A stretch of 64,000 bases of DNA from Ga0077530 sp046293075 (GCA_046293075.1 JBKBPL010000001.1:1-64000), one strand, 5' to 3'; positions 17,591-26,217 are shown, counted from the first letter of the stretch. Translations and numbers: made by a program. Notes: generated from the sequence alone by a model not told the origin.

Positions 17591-18415
17591 CTATTGCGAG
17601 GCCGACAGCATCGCGTCGCAGAACTCGGCGGTGGACTGGCCGATGCGGCCGCCGTAGCGCACTGCCGTCGCGTTGAGCGTGCTGATGAAGCCGTCACGGT
17701 ACGTCGAGAGGCCGTCGCCGATGCGGGCAGAAAATGCCGAGACGCACGCGCCGGCAATGCCGTGCGCATCGAGCGCCGGCAGCCGCGAGATCCCGGCATT
17801 ATCGATGCCGCGGTCGGCATCGTTGTAGACGGCGGCGAAAACGGCGACCTTGATCGCCGTCTCGGGCTTGCCGCCGAGCAGGCCGCCGTGCGACGCCGTC
17901 ACGATCACGCCACCGGCATCGCCAGGCGTCACGAGGCTCGCTGAGTCCATGACGATCACCTTCGCGCCGGGATAGGCCTCTGACGCGATCTCATGGCGGG
18001 CCTCGTCGGTCTCGGGCGGCGCGGGCGAAGGCATGAGCGGCGCGGCCGCAAGCTTCTCGAGGGCTTCGCGGCAGCTCATGCCGGGAGCAAGGCCGAGGGC
18101 AGCAGCGGGCGCGTTCACCGTGGAGAGAATGCCGCGCGCCATCCCATCACGGCCATCGCCGATGCGGGCGCTGGTGTGTGCGATCGCCGCTCCCGGTACG
18201 CCGAGGCCGGCGAGCAATTCAAGGCCGGCGACGCCGGCGCGCGCGCGGCCGATCCCGGCGTCATTGAGGATGACCGCGGCGACGCCCTTGGCTGCCGCGT
18301 AGGCGGCGGCGTAGGTGCCGCCGTGGGAGGCTGCGTGCACGACCGCGCCACGGTGTGCCGGCGCGAGATGCGTGACGCTGTCGAGGATCACCGTCGGCAG
18401 GGCGGATCGGCTCAC
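17591..18415 (-). CDS. Unrecognised protein made of two copies of one domain
   Basis: A 274-residue soluble protein with a clear internal duplication. Residues about 8-125 and 145-270 share the order V-I-x-D-S, A-S-H-G-G, D/N-A-G-I-x-R, S/T-A-R-I-G-D-G, S-T-x-N-A and a closing C-x-A/E element. The start is GTG at 18415, chosen because AGGAGG precedes it by seven bases. I do not recognise the family. Conserved SHGG and ARIGDG motifs in both halves suggest a binding or catalytic site per half. It lies 84 bases upstream of the TPP enzyme gene on the same strand. Confidence 0.75.
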   Translation of the reverse strand: MSRSALPTVILDSVTHLAPAHRGAVVHAASHGGTYAAAYAAAKGVAAVILNDAGIGRARAGVAGLELLAGLGVPGAAIAHTSARIGDGRDGMARGILSTVNAPAAALGLAPGMSCREALEKLAAAPLMPSPAPPETDEARHEIASEAYPGAKVIVMDSASLVTPGDAGGVIVTASHGGLLGGKPETAIKVAVFAAVYNDADRGIDNAGISRLPALDAHGIAGACVSAFSARIGDGLSTYRDGFISTLNATAVRYGGRIGQSTAEFCDAMLSASQ

Positions 18416-18430
18416 GCTCTTCCTCCTTCG

Positions 18431-18466
18431 ATCGGCAACGCCCAGGCAACGTGCCTGGGCGCCGAT
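18431..18466. repeat. Inverted repeat between ctpA and the duplicated-domain gene
   Basis: A perfect ten-base stem CGCCCAGGCA / TGCCTGGGCG (18439-18448 and 18452-18461, loop ACG) is flanked by outer arms ATCGG and CCGAT. It lies just after the ctpA stop and before the ribosome binding site of the next gene. There is no T-run, so it may be an attenuating hairpin or part of a Rho-dependent end rather than a classic terminator. Confidence 0.55.
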
Positions 18467-18509
18467 ATTTGGCCCGTGCAGGTGGGGGGCCCGTCGAGGC
18501 TCCGGAAAT

Positions 18510-19874
18510 CTACTTCTTGACGCGCGGGGCTGGTGCCTCCGATACGGCAGGAGGATCGGCTGGCCGCGGGGGCGGCTCGGGGATCTCGCCGCGCATGAGC
18601 TTGAGCGCGTATTGGAGCTGCGCGTCCTTGTCCGCCTCGGGTGGGACGTAGGAGTTCGAGCCCGACTCCTCCTTGCCATCCTTGGTTTCGCCCTTGAGGT
18701 GGCCGCGCAGACTCGCCTCGCCGCGCGGGCGCTCCTTGCTCGCGCGCGCCTTGAATTCTTCAGGCAGCTCCTGCTCGACGACGACATCGGGATCGATGCC
18801 CTTGGCCTGGATCGAGCGGCCGGAGGGCGTGTAGTAGCGCGCCGTAGTCAGGCGGATGGCGCCGTTCTGCCCGAGCGGAATGATCGTCTGCACGGACCCC
18901 TTGCCGAACGAGCGGGTGCCAATGACGAGCGCACGCTTATGATCCTGCAGCGCGCCTGCCACGATCTCGGAGGCCGACGCCGACCCGCCATTGATGAGGA
19001 CCAGGATGCGCTTGCCGTCGGTGATGTCGCCGGGGCGCGCATTCGAGCGCTGCGTCTCTTCAAGGTTGCGGCCCTTGGTCAGCACGATCGCGCCGCGCTC
19101 GAGGAAATCGTCCGTGACCGCAATCGCCTGGTCGAGGAGACCACCTGGATTGTTCCTCAGGTCGATGATGTAGCCCTTGAGGTTCGGACCGATCTCTTTC
19201 TTGAGGCGCTCGACCGACGAGACGAGATTTGCGTGCGTCTGCTCGTTGAACGTGGTGATGCGGATATAGGCGACGTCACCTTCGGCGCGCGCGCGCACGG
19301 CGTTGATGCGTATGCGGTCGCGCACGATGCGCAGATCGAACGGATCGTCGACGCCGCGGCGCTGGATGGTGAGCGTGATCGGGGTGCCGACCTTGCCGCG
19401 CATCTTCTCGACCGCCTGCTCAAGCGTCAGGCCGACGATCTGCTCGCCGTCGAGATGTGTGATGAGGTCGTTGGCCATGACCCCGGCGCGGGCCGCGGGC
19501 GTGTCGTCAATCGGGGCGACGACTTTGACGACGTTATTCTCCATCGTCACCTCGATCCCGAGGCCGCCGAACTCGCCCCGCGTCTGCACCTGCATATCAT
19601 TGAAGTGCTTGCGGTTGAGGAAGGCGGAGTGGGGGTCGAGCGAGCTCAGCATGCCGTTGATGGCGCTCTCGATGAGCTTCGCATCGTCGGGCTTCTCGAC
19701 ATAGTCGGAGCGTACGCGCTCGAGCACGTCGCCGAACAGGTCGAGCTGCTTGTAGATCTCGCTGTTGGACGACGTCGCCGAGTAGGTGCGTGTGACGTTA
19801 ACGACGGTCGTCAGCCCGGCCACGGCCGACAGCGTGACGAACGTCCAGAATGCGTAGTCAGCTTTTCGCTTCAT
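18510..19874 (-). CDS. ctpA: S41 carboxy-terminal processing peptidase
   Basis: A 454-residue periplasmic serine protease. A single N-terminal membrane segment is followed by a PDZ domain (about 85-165, GGLGIEVTMENNVVKVV) and the S41 catalytic domain with LRNNPGGLL, the serine motif NGGSASASEIVAGAL and the lysine in GTRSFGKGSVQ. Ctp proteases trim or degrade periplasmic proteins, often cell-wall hydrolases. The tail (380-454) is charged then proline-rich. It follows the EnvC-like gene by 11 bases, a conserved pairing. Confidence 0.94.
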   Translation of the reverse strand: MKRKADYAFWTFVTLSAVAGLTTVVNVTRTYSATSSNSEIYKQLDLFGDVLERVRSDYVEKPDDAKLIESAINGMLSSLDPHSAFLNRKHFNDMQVQTRGEFGGLGIEVTMENNVVKVVAPIDDTPAARAGVMANDLITHLDGEQIVGLTLEQAVEKMRGKVGTPITLTIQRRGVDDPFDLRIVRDRIRINAVRARAEGDVAYIRITTFNEQTHANLVSSVERLKKEIGPNLKGYIIDLRNNPGGLLDQAIAVTDDFLERGAIVLTKGRNLEETQRSNARPGDITDGKRILVLINGGSASASEIVAGALQDHKRALVIGTRSFGKGSVQTIIPLGQNGAIRLTTARYYTPSGRSIQAKGIDPDVVVEQELPEEFKARASKERPRGEASLRGHLKGETKDGKEESGSNSYVPPEADKDAQLQYALKLMRGEIPEPPPRPADPPAVSEAPAPRVKK

Positions 19875-19885
19875 TCTTGCACCCT

Positions 19886-21385
19886 CTAAGAGCGGACGGC
19901 CCACCAGGGGTCGGGGTCGATAGGTCGATTGTCCTTTCGGAACTCGACATAGAGCACTGGGGCATTGCCTTCCGACTTCGCCGACTGTGACCGGGGTGCC
20001 GCGCTCATGAGCCCGACCGGCTCGCCTGCTAGGACGAACTGCCCGACTTGTACGTCGATCTGCGATAGTCCTGCTAACAAAATATGATACCCGTCCTCGG
20101 CGTTAATGATCAAGAGCTGGCCCCAGGTCCGGAAGGGACCCGCCCAGAGGACCGAGCCGTCACAGGGCGAGCGCACCTGGGCGGAATGGCGCGTTTCCAG
20201 CACCATGCCCATGGACTGGGTACCGAATTGGGTCTTGTCGCCAAAGCCGAGCACGCGCTTGCCTTGTGCCGGCAGCGGCAGCGATCCCTTGGTCTGCGCG
20301 AAAGGCAGGGCCGGGCGCATGAGGCCCGGGCTCAGTGCGGCGAGTTGGCTCGCGGACGGCACCAGTTGCGCCATGGCGGGCCCGGTCCTGGCTTCCGCCG
20401 GCGCCTCGGGCGCACCGGGCGCCGCCGGGCGGGCCGCGGGCGGTCTTTCGGCCGAAAGCAAGGGGGGTGCGGCTTGGGCGGGGGCTGGCGCGGCGGCGCC
20501 CGCCTGGCCGGACCTGGCGTCGAGGCTGGCGATGAGCGTTGTCAGATCCTCGATCCGCTTGGCGGTTTCGGCAGCGTGCCGGCGCGCCGCCTCGAGCGCG
20601 GGCTGATACTCGGCGAGCGATTGGCGCCGGCTCTCGATCAGCTGGGCGATCCGCGTCCGCTCGATCTCGTGGCGGGCCGTCTCGGCGCGCAGGATCGCGC
20701 TTTGGGCCTTGCTCGCCTCCATGACCTTGACGAGCTCGCCGAGCCGGCTCGCGAGGATCGTCGCCTGCTCGGCAAGTTCGGGGAAAGCCCGTGCCAGGAT
20801 CATGGCACTGCGCACCATCTGCAGGGCATCCTCGCGCCGCGTGATCATGACCGGCGGCGGGTTGCGCCCCATGCGCTGCATGGCGGCGAGCAGGACGACG
20901 ATCTTGCCGTGCCGCTCGGAAAGCTGGTCGCGGATCTTGCGCTCCTGCTCGGCGAGAGCGGCCTGCTGGCGCTCGATCTCAGCGAGTCGCGCCTCGCTGT
21001 CGTGGATGATCCGGGCGGTCTCGCGCAGGCTGTCGCTGAGCCGCTCCCGTTCGGCCTGGATCTCTGCCATGCTCTTTTCGAGGCCGATCGTGCGCTGGCG
21101 GGTCTGATCGAGCTCGCGCCGGGATTTCTCGAGGTGCTCGCGGGCCTGGCCGGGCGTCTGCTGGGCAAGAGCGGGCAGTGCGCCGGCGCCAAGAGCGATC
21201 AGGAGCGCCGCCGTCGTGCCGGCGCACACCAGACCGCAGATCTGCCGCCCGCCGCTGCCGGCCCGGCAGTGCGGTCCCGTCGCATCGCGCTTAGGGGGAT
21301 GTGCGGTATGCTCGGGTGTCGCCAAACGCAGCCTCTCGAATGGCAGGCCTCCACGATCCTGGGGGAGGATCGACAGTCTTGCCAT
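19886..21385 (-). CDS. envC: EnvC-like murein hydrolase activator (coiled coil plus LytM fold)
   Basis: A secreted protein of about 499 residues. A hydrophobic signal (GTTAALLIALGAGALPALA) ends near residue 75, followed by a long coiled coil (REHLEKSRRELDQTRQ to about 290), an Ala/Pro linker and a C-terminal LytM/M23 fold. The usual zinc ligands are missing: the expected H-x-H strand reads ILLAGLS. It is therefore probably an activator of amidases, as EnvC is, and not an enzyme. The start is uncertain: ATG 21385 or ATG 21454 are both in frame. ctpA follows. Confidence 0.88.
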   Translation of the reverse strand: MARLSILPQDRGGLPFERLRLATPEHTAHPPKRDATGPHCRAGSGGRQICGLVCAGTTAALLIALGAGALPALAQQTPGQAREHLEKSRRELDQTRQRTIGLEKSMAEIQAERERLSDSLRETARIIHDSEARLAEIERQQAALAEQERKIRDQLSERHGKIVVLLAAMQRMGRNPPPVMITRREDALQMVRSAMILARAFPELAEQATILASRLGELVKVMEASKAQSAILRAETARHEIERTRIAQLIESRRQSLAEYQPALEAARRHAAETAKRIEDLTTLIASLDARSGQAGAAAPAPAQAAPPLLSAERPPAARPAAPGAPEAPAEARTGPAMAQLVPSASQLAALSPGLMRPALPFAQTKGSLPLPAQGKRVLGFGDKTQFGTQSMGMVLETRHSAQVRSPCDGSVLWAGPFRTWGQLLIINAEDGYHILLAGLSQIDVQVGQFVLAGEPVGLMSAAPRSQSAKSEGNAPVLYVEFRKDNRPIDPDPWWAVRS

Positions 21386-21520
21386 GATGATTGCGGCAAT
21401 TGTTTTGCCACGCAATGGCGCAGTACCCGTTAACGTCGCGCCATCCCTGGCCATTCAGGCAGAGGGAGCGCGCCGGTCGGAGCGCAACGCCCGACTGCGA
21501 CCACGCCACATGGAGTTCGC

Positions 21521-21709
21521 ATGAGCACGGCTTTCTACCACCTTTCCACGCTGGCCGTCCTGGCCGTGCTCGTGGTGCTGCTTCTCGGCCTCTGGAACAT
21601 GATGCGCGGTACAAGCCCCAATACGAGCCAGAAGCTCATGCGCTGGCGGGTCGGCCTGCAGTTCCTCGCGATTCTGCTTATGATGATGTTCTTCCTGCTC
21701 ACCCGCTGA
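21521..21709 (+). CDS. HIG1-type twin-transmembrane protein
   Basis: A 62-residue protein with two membrane helices (about 7-27 and 43-60) joined by a short polar loop (MRGTSPNTSQKLMRWRVGLQ). The loop sequence N-x-S-Q-K-L-M-R-W-R is characteristic of the HIG1/hypoxia-induced family, which in mitochondria binds respiratory supercomplexes. The bacterial role is not established. It is followed 16 bases later by the cobalamin adenosyltransferase gene. Confidence 0.85.
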   Translation: MSTAFYHLSTLAVLAVLVVLLLGLWNMMRGTSPNTSQKLMRWRVGLQFLAILLMMMFFLLTR

Positions 21710-21725
21710 CGGAGGGCGCGCGGCC

Positions 21726-22340
21726 ATGGTTGTCCTGAACAAGATCTACACGCGCACCGGCGACAATGGGACGACGGCGCTCGGCAGCGGCGAGCGCGTG
21801 CGCAAGGACAGCCTGCGCGTCTCCGCCTATGGCACGGTTGATGAGACCAACGCTGCGATCGGCATGGCGCGCGCGCATCTCGCAGGCACGCGCTTTCCGA
21901 TTGATATCGATGCAATCCTGGGGCGCATCCAGAACGACCTCTTCGATCTCGGCGCCGACCTGTGCCTGCCTGATCGCGGCAAGCCGCTCCCCTATGAGCC
22001 GCTCCGCATCGCGCCCGAGCAGGTGACGCGTCTCGAGCAGGAGATCGATGAGATGAACGCCTCGCTGAAGCCGCTACGCTCGTTCGTCCTGCCGGGCGGG
22101 ACGGCCGGGGCCGCCGCGCTTCACGTGGCCCGCACGGTGTGCCGGCGGGCGGAGCGCCTGCTCGTGCAACTCGCCGCCGAGCCTGACGAGCCCGTGAGCG
22201 AGGCCGCGATCCGCTATCTCAATCGCCTCTCCGATCTCCTGTTCGTCGCGAGCCGCTACGTCAATGACAGAGGGGACGGCGACGTGCTCTGGGTGCCGGG
22301 CCAGAACCGTCCGAAGGGCGGCGAGGGCGGGAAATCCTAA
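21726..22340 (+). CDS. Cob(I)yrinic acid a,c-diamide adenosyltransferase (PduO type)
   Basis: A 204-residue enzyme that transfers the adenosyl group of ATP to cob(I)alamin, forming coenzyme B12. The PduO signature is intact: IYTRTGDNGTTALGSGERV, SAYGTVDETNAAIG, and the C-terminal RRAERLLV and NRLSDLLFVASRYVN. GGAGGG precedes the ATG. The length is typical. The rhomboid gene follows after about 110 bases. Confidence 0.95.
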   Translation: MVVLNKIYTRTGDNGTTALGSGERVRKDSLRVSAYGTVDETNAAIGMARAHLAGTRFPIDIDAILGRIQNDLFDLGADLCLPDRGKPLPYEPLRIAPEQVTRLEQEIDEMNASLKPLRSFVLPGGTAGAAALHVARTVCRRAERLLVQLAAEPDEPVSEAAIRYLNRLSDLLFVASRYVNDRGDGDVLWVPGQNRPKGGEGGKS

Positions 22341-22452
22341 ATCCTCGAACATCGCCGGTGCCCCGCTCCTGAATTCGGCTACTATCAGGGCACCCGGTCG
22401 TCATTCGTCAGTGGTCCGTCGGCCCGATGAGCCAGCCAAGGAGCCAATCCCC

Positions 22453-23151
22453 GTGTTCGTGCCCCTCAGAGACGATAATCCATTGCGTGTCATCCGCTGG
22501 CAGTGGGTGACGGTCGGGCTCATCGTCGCCAACGTCATCATTTTCGGGCTGCAGCTTGCAATATCCGATGAGCGATACATTGCGAGCTTTGCCGCGATCC
22601 CGTCGGAGCTGCTCGGTTCGGGCGGCGGCGCGGCGCGAGGGCCGTATGATGGGCTCGCCATTCCCGAGGCGCTGACGCTCGTCACCTATCAGTTCCTCCA
22701 TGGCAGTCCGTTGCACCTCATCGGCAACATGCTCTTCCTCTGGGTGTTCGGCGACAACATCGAAGATGCCATGGGGCACCTGCGCTTTCTCGCCTTCTAC
22801 CTCCTCTGCGGCATCGCCGGCGGTCTCGCCCATGCCGTCATGACACCGGCCTCCACCATTCCGCTGATCGGGGCATCAGGCGCTGTTGCCGGCGTGATCG
22901 CGGCCTATCTCATTCTGCACCCCCGCGTGCGCGTCTGGGTGCTGGCCTTCCGTTTCATCCCGCTCAGGATCACCGCGGCCTGGGCCCTCGGGGCCTGGAT
23001 CGCGACGCAATTCGTGATGCTGCTCATGCCGGATGGAAGCCCCGTTGCCTGGTGGGCGCACATCGGCGGCATTCTCGCCGGCGCGCTCCTGATCGTGTTC
23101 ATGCGCCGCCGGGGCGTGCCGCTATTCGATCAGGGCCAGCGGTTCGTGTGA
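22453..23151 (+). CDS. Rhomboid family intramembrane serine protease
   Basis: A 232-residue six-helix membrane protein. The catalytic serine lies in GASGAVAGVIAAY and the histidine in WAHIGGILAGALL; the conserved HGSPLHLIGNMLFLWVFG loop is also present. Rhomboids cleave membrane proteins within the bilayer; the substrate is unknown. The start is GTG at 22453, supported by AAGGAG eight bases upstream. A longer in-frame extension has no RBS. The length is normal for this short bacterial type. Confidence 0.92.
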   Translation: MFVPLRDDNPLRVIRWQWVTVGLIVANVIIFGLQLAISDERYIASFAAIPSELLGSGGGAARGPYDGLAIPEALTLVTYQFLHGSPLHLIGNMLFLWVFGDNIEDAMGHLRFLAFYLLCGIAGGLAHAVMTPASTIPLIGASGAVAGVIAAYLILHPRVRVWVLAFRFIPLRITAAWALGAWIATQFVMLLMPDGSPVAWWAHIGGILAGALLIVFMRRRGVPLFDQGQRFV

Positions 23152-23219
23152 AGCCTCGCGGCAGGACGGCACCTCGGGTGCCCGAGGAGGGCGCCCAGAT
23201 GCGCCACGGGTGATGAGGA

Positions 23220-23294
<75 letters not shown>

Positions 23295-23317
23295 CTGATT
23301 TCCCGTCCGCCCGGAGC

Positions 23318-23346
23318 GTCTAGCGTTCAGCAGCCGGCGCTGTAAA
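23318..23346 (-). promoter_or_regulatory. Candidate promoter for tRNA-Val
   Basis: On the minus strand TTTACA (23341-23346) and CTAGAC (23318-23323) are separated by 17 bases, and the tRNA begins about 24 bases after the -10. The placement suits a tRNA promoter, but it was found by eye only. Confidence 0.35.
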
Positions 23347-23538
23347 CCCCAATCTCATGCGCACGAGCAGTCGGCGTCGCGCGAACAGTGTTTAGCTGTA
23401 CTCTCGGCGGGCGGCGCGTGCTTCTGCAATGCAGCCGGCGGCCGGGCGCTGGATACTCGGGATGGGCATTGCGCGGTGCCGATCTGATGCCACGCCGCCG
23501 AGTCCGCAGCCGCGTTCCCGCGGCTTCTTTCTCGTCAG

Positions 23539-24975
23539 TCAAAGCACCTTACCGGGGTTGAGCAGGCCCTTGGGGTCGAGCGCGCCCTTGATCCGGCGCA
23601 TGAGGTCCAGCTCGACAGGATCCTTGAGGCGCGCCAACTCCGCACGCTTCATGAAGCCGATGCCGTGCTCGGCCGAGATCGAGCCGTCCATGGCCGCGAC
23701 GACATCGTGGACGCCGGCCATGATCGTATCCCACTGCGCGAGGAACACCTTGTCGTCCATGCCGACCGGCTTGGCGATGTTGTAGTGCACGTTCCCGTCG
23801 CCGAAGTGGCCGATCGGCAACGGGCGTGCCCCCGGGCAGAGCTTTTCGACGACCGCTGCGGCCCGCTCCAGGAACTCCGGAATGCGCGCCACTGCGACCG
23901 AGATATCGTGCTTGATGTTGCCGCCCTCGGGCCGCTGCGCCTCCGAGATCGACTCGCGGATGAGCCAGAGGTCGCGCGCCTGGCTGGGCGACTGGGCGAT
24001 CGCTGCATCGAGGATGAGGCCGCTCTCACTCGCCGCGACGAGGATGTCCTCCATCTGCGCCTGAGCGCCACCGTCCGCCTTGGGGCCCGAGATCTCGAGC
24101 AGCACGTACCAGGGATAGGGCTCTGAGAAGGGATCGCGCGCGCCCTTGATGTGCCTGAGCACGATCTCGACCATCAGTCGCGGAATGAACTCGAAGGCTG
24201 TGAGCGTGGTGCCGGCGCGTGCCTGGGCCTCCGAGAGGAGCGTGAGCGCCTTGTCGATCGAGGGCAGCGTCACCATGGCCGTTGCCATCTCGGCCGGACG
24301 CGGCAAGAGGCGCAGCACGGCGGCCGTGATGATGCCGAGCGTGCCCTCCGAGCCGATGAAGAGATCACGCAGATCGTAGCCGGTGTTGTCCTTCTTGAGC
24401 GCGCGGAGGCCGTTCCACACGCGCCCGTCCGCCAGCACGACCTCGAGCCCGAGAACCTGCTGGCGCGCATTGCCATAGGCGAGTACCCCGACGCCGCCCG
24501 CGTTGGTGGCGAGGTTGCCGCCGATCCGACAACTGGCCTGCGAGGGCAGCGCCAGCGGGAAGAGGCGCCCGGCCTTCTCGGCCACGTCCTGGCATTCCTG
24601 CAGCGTGAGACCCGCCTCGACGGTCATGCTCGTGCCGGCCGGATCGACGTGGCGGACCTTATTGAGCCGCGCGACCGAGATGACGATCTCGCCATGCTGT
24701 GGGATCTGGCCGCCGACGAGGCCCGTGTTGCCGGCCTGCGGGACGACGGGGAGGCCCAGCGCGTTGGCGAGGGCCATGATACGGCTCACCTCGTCGGTTG
24801 TGCCCGGGCGCAGGACGAGCGCCGAGCGGCCGACGTACTTGTCGCGCAGCTCCTTGAGGTAGGGGAGCTGCTGGTCGGGATCGACGAGGGCGTGTCCTTG
24901 GCCCACGATCGCCGCGAACTGCTCGATGATTTCAGGCGAGAGCGGGCGGACGCGGGGCGGCGACATCTCGTTCAT
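23539..24975 (-). CDS. FAD-linked oxidase / 2-hydroxyacid dehydrogenase (GlcD/D2HGDH type)
   Basis: A 478-residue flavoprotein. An N-terminal PCMH-type FAD-binding domain shows PGTTDEVSRIMALAN, the FAD loop VVPQAGNTGLVGGQIP and GGNLATNAGGVGVLAYGN. The C-terminal FAD-oxidase domain carries the metal/active-site histidines in GHFGDGNVHYN and ends with AEHGIGFMKRAEL and DPKGLLNPGKVL. Relatives oxidise D-lactate, D-2-hydroxyglutarate or glycolate; the substrate cannot be decided here. The ATG at 24975 (MNEMSPPRV) was chosen as nearest to the conserved start. Confidence 0.93.
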   Translation of the reverse strand: MNEMSPPRVRPLSPEIIEQFAAIVGQGHALVDPDQQLPYLKELRDKYVGRSALVLRPGTTDEVSRIMALANALGLPVVPQAGNTGLVGGQIPQHGEIVISVARLNKVRHVDPAGTSMTVEAGLTLQECQDVAEKAGRLFPLALPSQASCRIGGNLATNAGGVGVLAYGNARQQVLGLEVVLADGRVWNGLRALKKDNTGYDLRDLFIGSEGTLGIITAAVLRLLPRPAEMATAMVTLPSIDKALTLLSEAQARAGTTLTAFEFIPRLMVEIVLRHIKGARDPFSEPYPWYVLLEISGPKADGGAQAQMEDILVAASESGLILDAAIAQSPSQARDLWLIRESISEAQRPEGGNIKHDISVAVARIPEFLERAAAVVEKLCPGARPLPIGHFGDGNVHYNIAKPVGMDDKVFLAQWDTIMAGVHDVVAAMDGSISAEHGIGFMKRAELARLKDPVELDLMRRIKGALDPKGLLNPGKVL

Positions 24976-25487
24976 GGCTGTTCGGAACCGTTTGCTCAGC
25001 GCATTTCGGGGCGCACCGCACATCCAAGCCGGGGGCGGCACGCAGATCTTTCACGTGCCCTGATTACGGGGAATTGGCTTAAGGTGCCAGCGGCAATGGC
25101 CGCGCGGCTGGGGCAGGCGCGGCGCAGGGCTGAGGTGCGGGAGGCGGGAGGCGGGAGCGGCCATGAGGGGTGGCCGTCTGGTGCCCGCAAGCCGTCCGGC
25201 GAAGGCGGCAGCTTCCGAATCACGAGTGCACGGTCAACGTCGCCGAAGCGGGATCGGAGGCCGCTCCAGCGGTCGCTGAGACAGATACGTCGTGACTGGA
25301 CGGCTGACCATAAAGCTGGGGCCGGCTGCTGCGGGCCCGCAGCCCCTGAAGTAAGGTGCCGCGCGGTTGATGCATGGGCGTCGGGTGGCTGTGTCAGTCG
25401 CCGCGACGCCCTCCTCGTATTGGGGGGCACAGGCGCCGTGACGCCGGGCTTTTGTGCAGCTCCGGCAGGCCCAGCAATGCAGGCCCC
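24976..25487. other. Intergenic stretch, no intact gene
   Basis: About 510 bases between the FAD oxidase and the lone antitoxin gene. No complete gene with a start signal was found. A short plus-strand frame around 25,390-25,545 reads SRRDALLVLGGTGAVTPGF, which looks like the start of a Tat-type export signal but runs into the antisense of the antitoxin gene and stops. It may be a remnant or chance. Confidence 0.5.
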
Positions 25488-25784
25488 CTACGCCCCCTTC
25501 AAGGGCCTGATCCTCGTCACATCCACCCGCCGCCGCGCCGCGTGAAGGTCGTAGTCGCGCTGGAGGTGCATCCAGTACTCGGGAGGCGTGCCGAAAAAGC
25601 GCGCCAGCCGCAGCGCCGTATCGGCGGTCATGGCAACCTCGCCCTTCACAAGATGCACCAGCATGACGCTCGGCATCTCGATCCGCGTCGCCAAAGCGCC
25701 GGCACTCATATCGAGCGGATCAAGGTAAAGGTCTTTCAGCACCTTTCCCGGATGTGGTGGGCTCGCCAGGACAATCATCGCCAT
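25488..25784 (-). CDS. higA: HigA-type antitoxin / VapI-like XRE regulator, without adjacent toxin
   Basis: A 98-residue helix-turn-helix protein of the HigA addiction-module family. It has the hallmark PPHPGKVLKDLYLDPLDMSA, then a helix-turn-helix, the TADTALRLARFFGTPPEYWM block and LQRDYDLHAA. HigA normally represses its own operon and neutralises the RNase HigB encoded just upstream. No HigB-like frame is visible in the 350 bases upstream, so the module looks orphaned. An inner ATG at 25778 overlaps the stop of a 24-codon frame (TGA at 25775). Confidence 0.88.
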   Translation of the reverse strand: MAMIVLASPPHPGKVLKDLYLDPLDMSAGALATRIEMPSVMLVHLVKGEVAMTADTALRLARFFGTPPEYWMHLQRDYDLHAARRRVDVTRIRPLKGA

Positions 25785-26141
25785 TCCTTTCGGAGGTCAT
25801 TCGCGACCTCGGTGTCCACGGCGCGTTGGCCCCGAAGCCGATACCCCACGGCAGATCATTCTGCAGCACCTGGCTGACCATCCCCTGAACAGTATCCAGA
25901 CAATTTGTCGTTGAATTGCAGGACCCGCGCCTGCCGCCAGGGCTCAATGCTGCCGCCCCGCCCGCCGCTCCGGTTGACGCGCTCCGGGCTTCTTCTGCTC
26001 TCGCGCCGCCGCCGTGCAATCGTTTCTAACCACGGAGGCTGATCGTGAGGGCCCGTCGCGACCCTCCTCTGCGGAACCAGTGGCCACGAAGCGAAGGCCA
26101 AACGCACCAAGGCAGCGAAGAGGCACGGGCTAGGGTGAGCT
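25785..26141. other. Intergenic stretch between antitoxin gene and tRNA, no intact gene
   Basis: About 355 bases. A minus-strand frame ending at 25775 reads YRLRGQRAVDTEVANDLRKE and overlaps the antitoxin start, but it is only about 24 codons after a stop and does not resemble HigB. No hairpin with a T-run, tRNA or repeat was seen. It could hold the scar of a lost toxin gene. Confidence 0.45.
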
Positions 26142-26217
26142 TGGTGGGCCCGGCAGGACTCGAACCTGCAACCAGACGGTTATGAGCCGCCGGCTCTAAC
26201 CATTGAGCTACGGGCCC
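26142..26217 (-). tRNA. tRNA with CAT anticodon (probably tRNA-Ile2, else elongator tRNA-Met)
   Basis: A complete minus-strand cloverleaf of 76 nt with an encoded CCA. The acceptor is GGGCCCG pairing with CGGGCCC, the anticodon arm is GGCGG-CTCATAA-CCGTC with one G-T pair, and the T arm is CAGGTTCGAACCTG. The short D loop (AATGGTTA) and the GGCTCATAACC context resemble the lysidine-modified isoleucine tRNA more than elongator methionine tRNA. Identity is inferred; the initiator tRNA is excluded because the anticodon stem lacks three consecutive G-C pairs. Confidence 0.9.

Noticed and set aside
24151..25545. A 464-codon plus-strand frame
   Set aside because: Most of it is antisense to the FAD-linked oxidase; only the final Tat-like stretch was kept as a weak observation.
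25775..25849. HigB toxin remnant
   Set aside because: The 24-codon frame upstream of the antitoxin does not resemble the HigB C-terminus; it is only noted as a possible scar.
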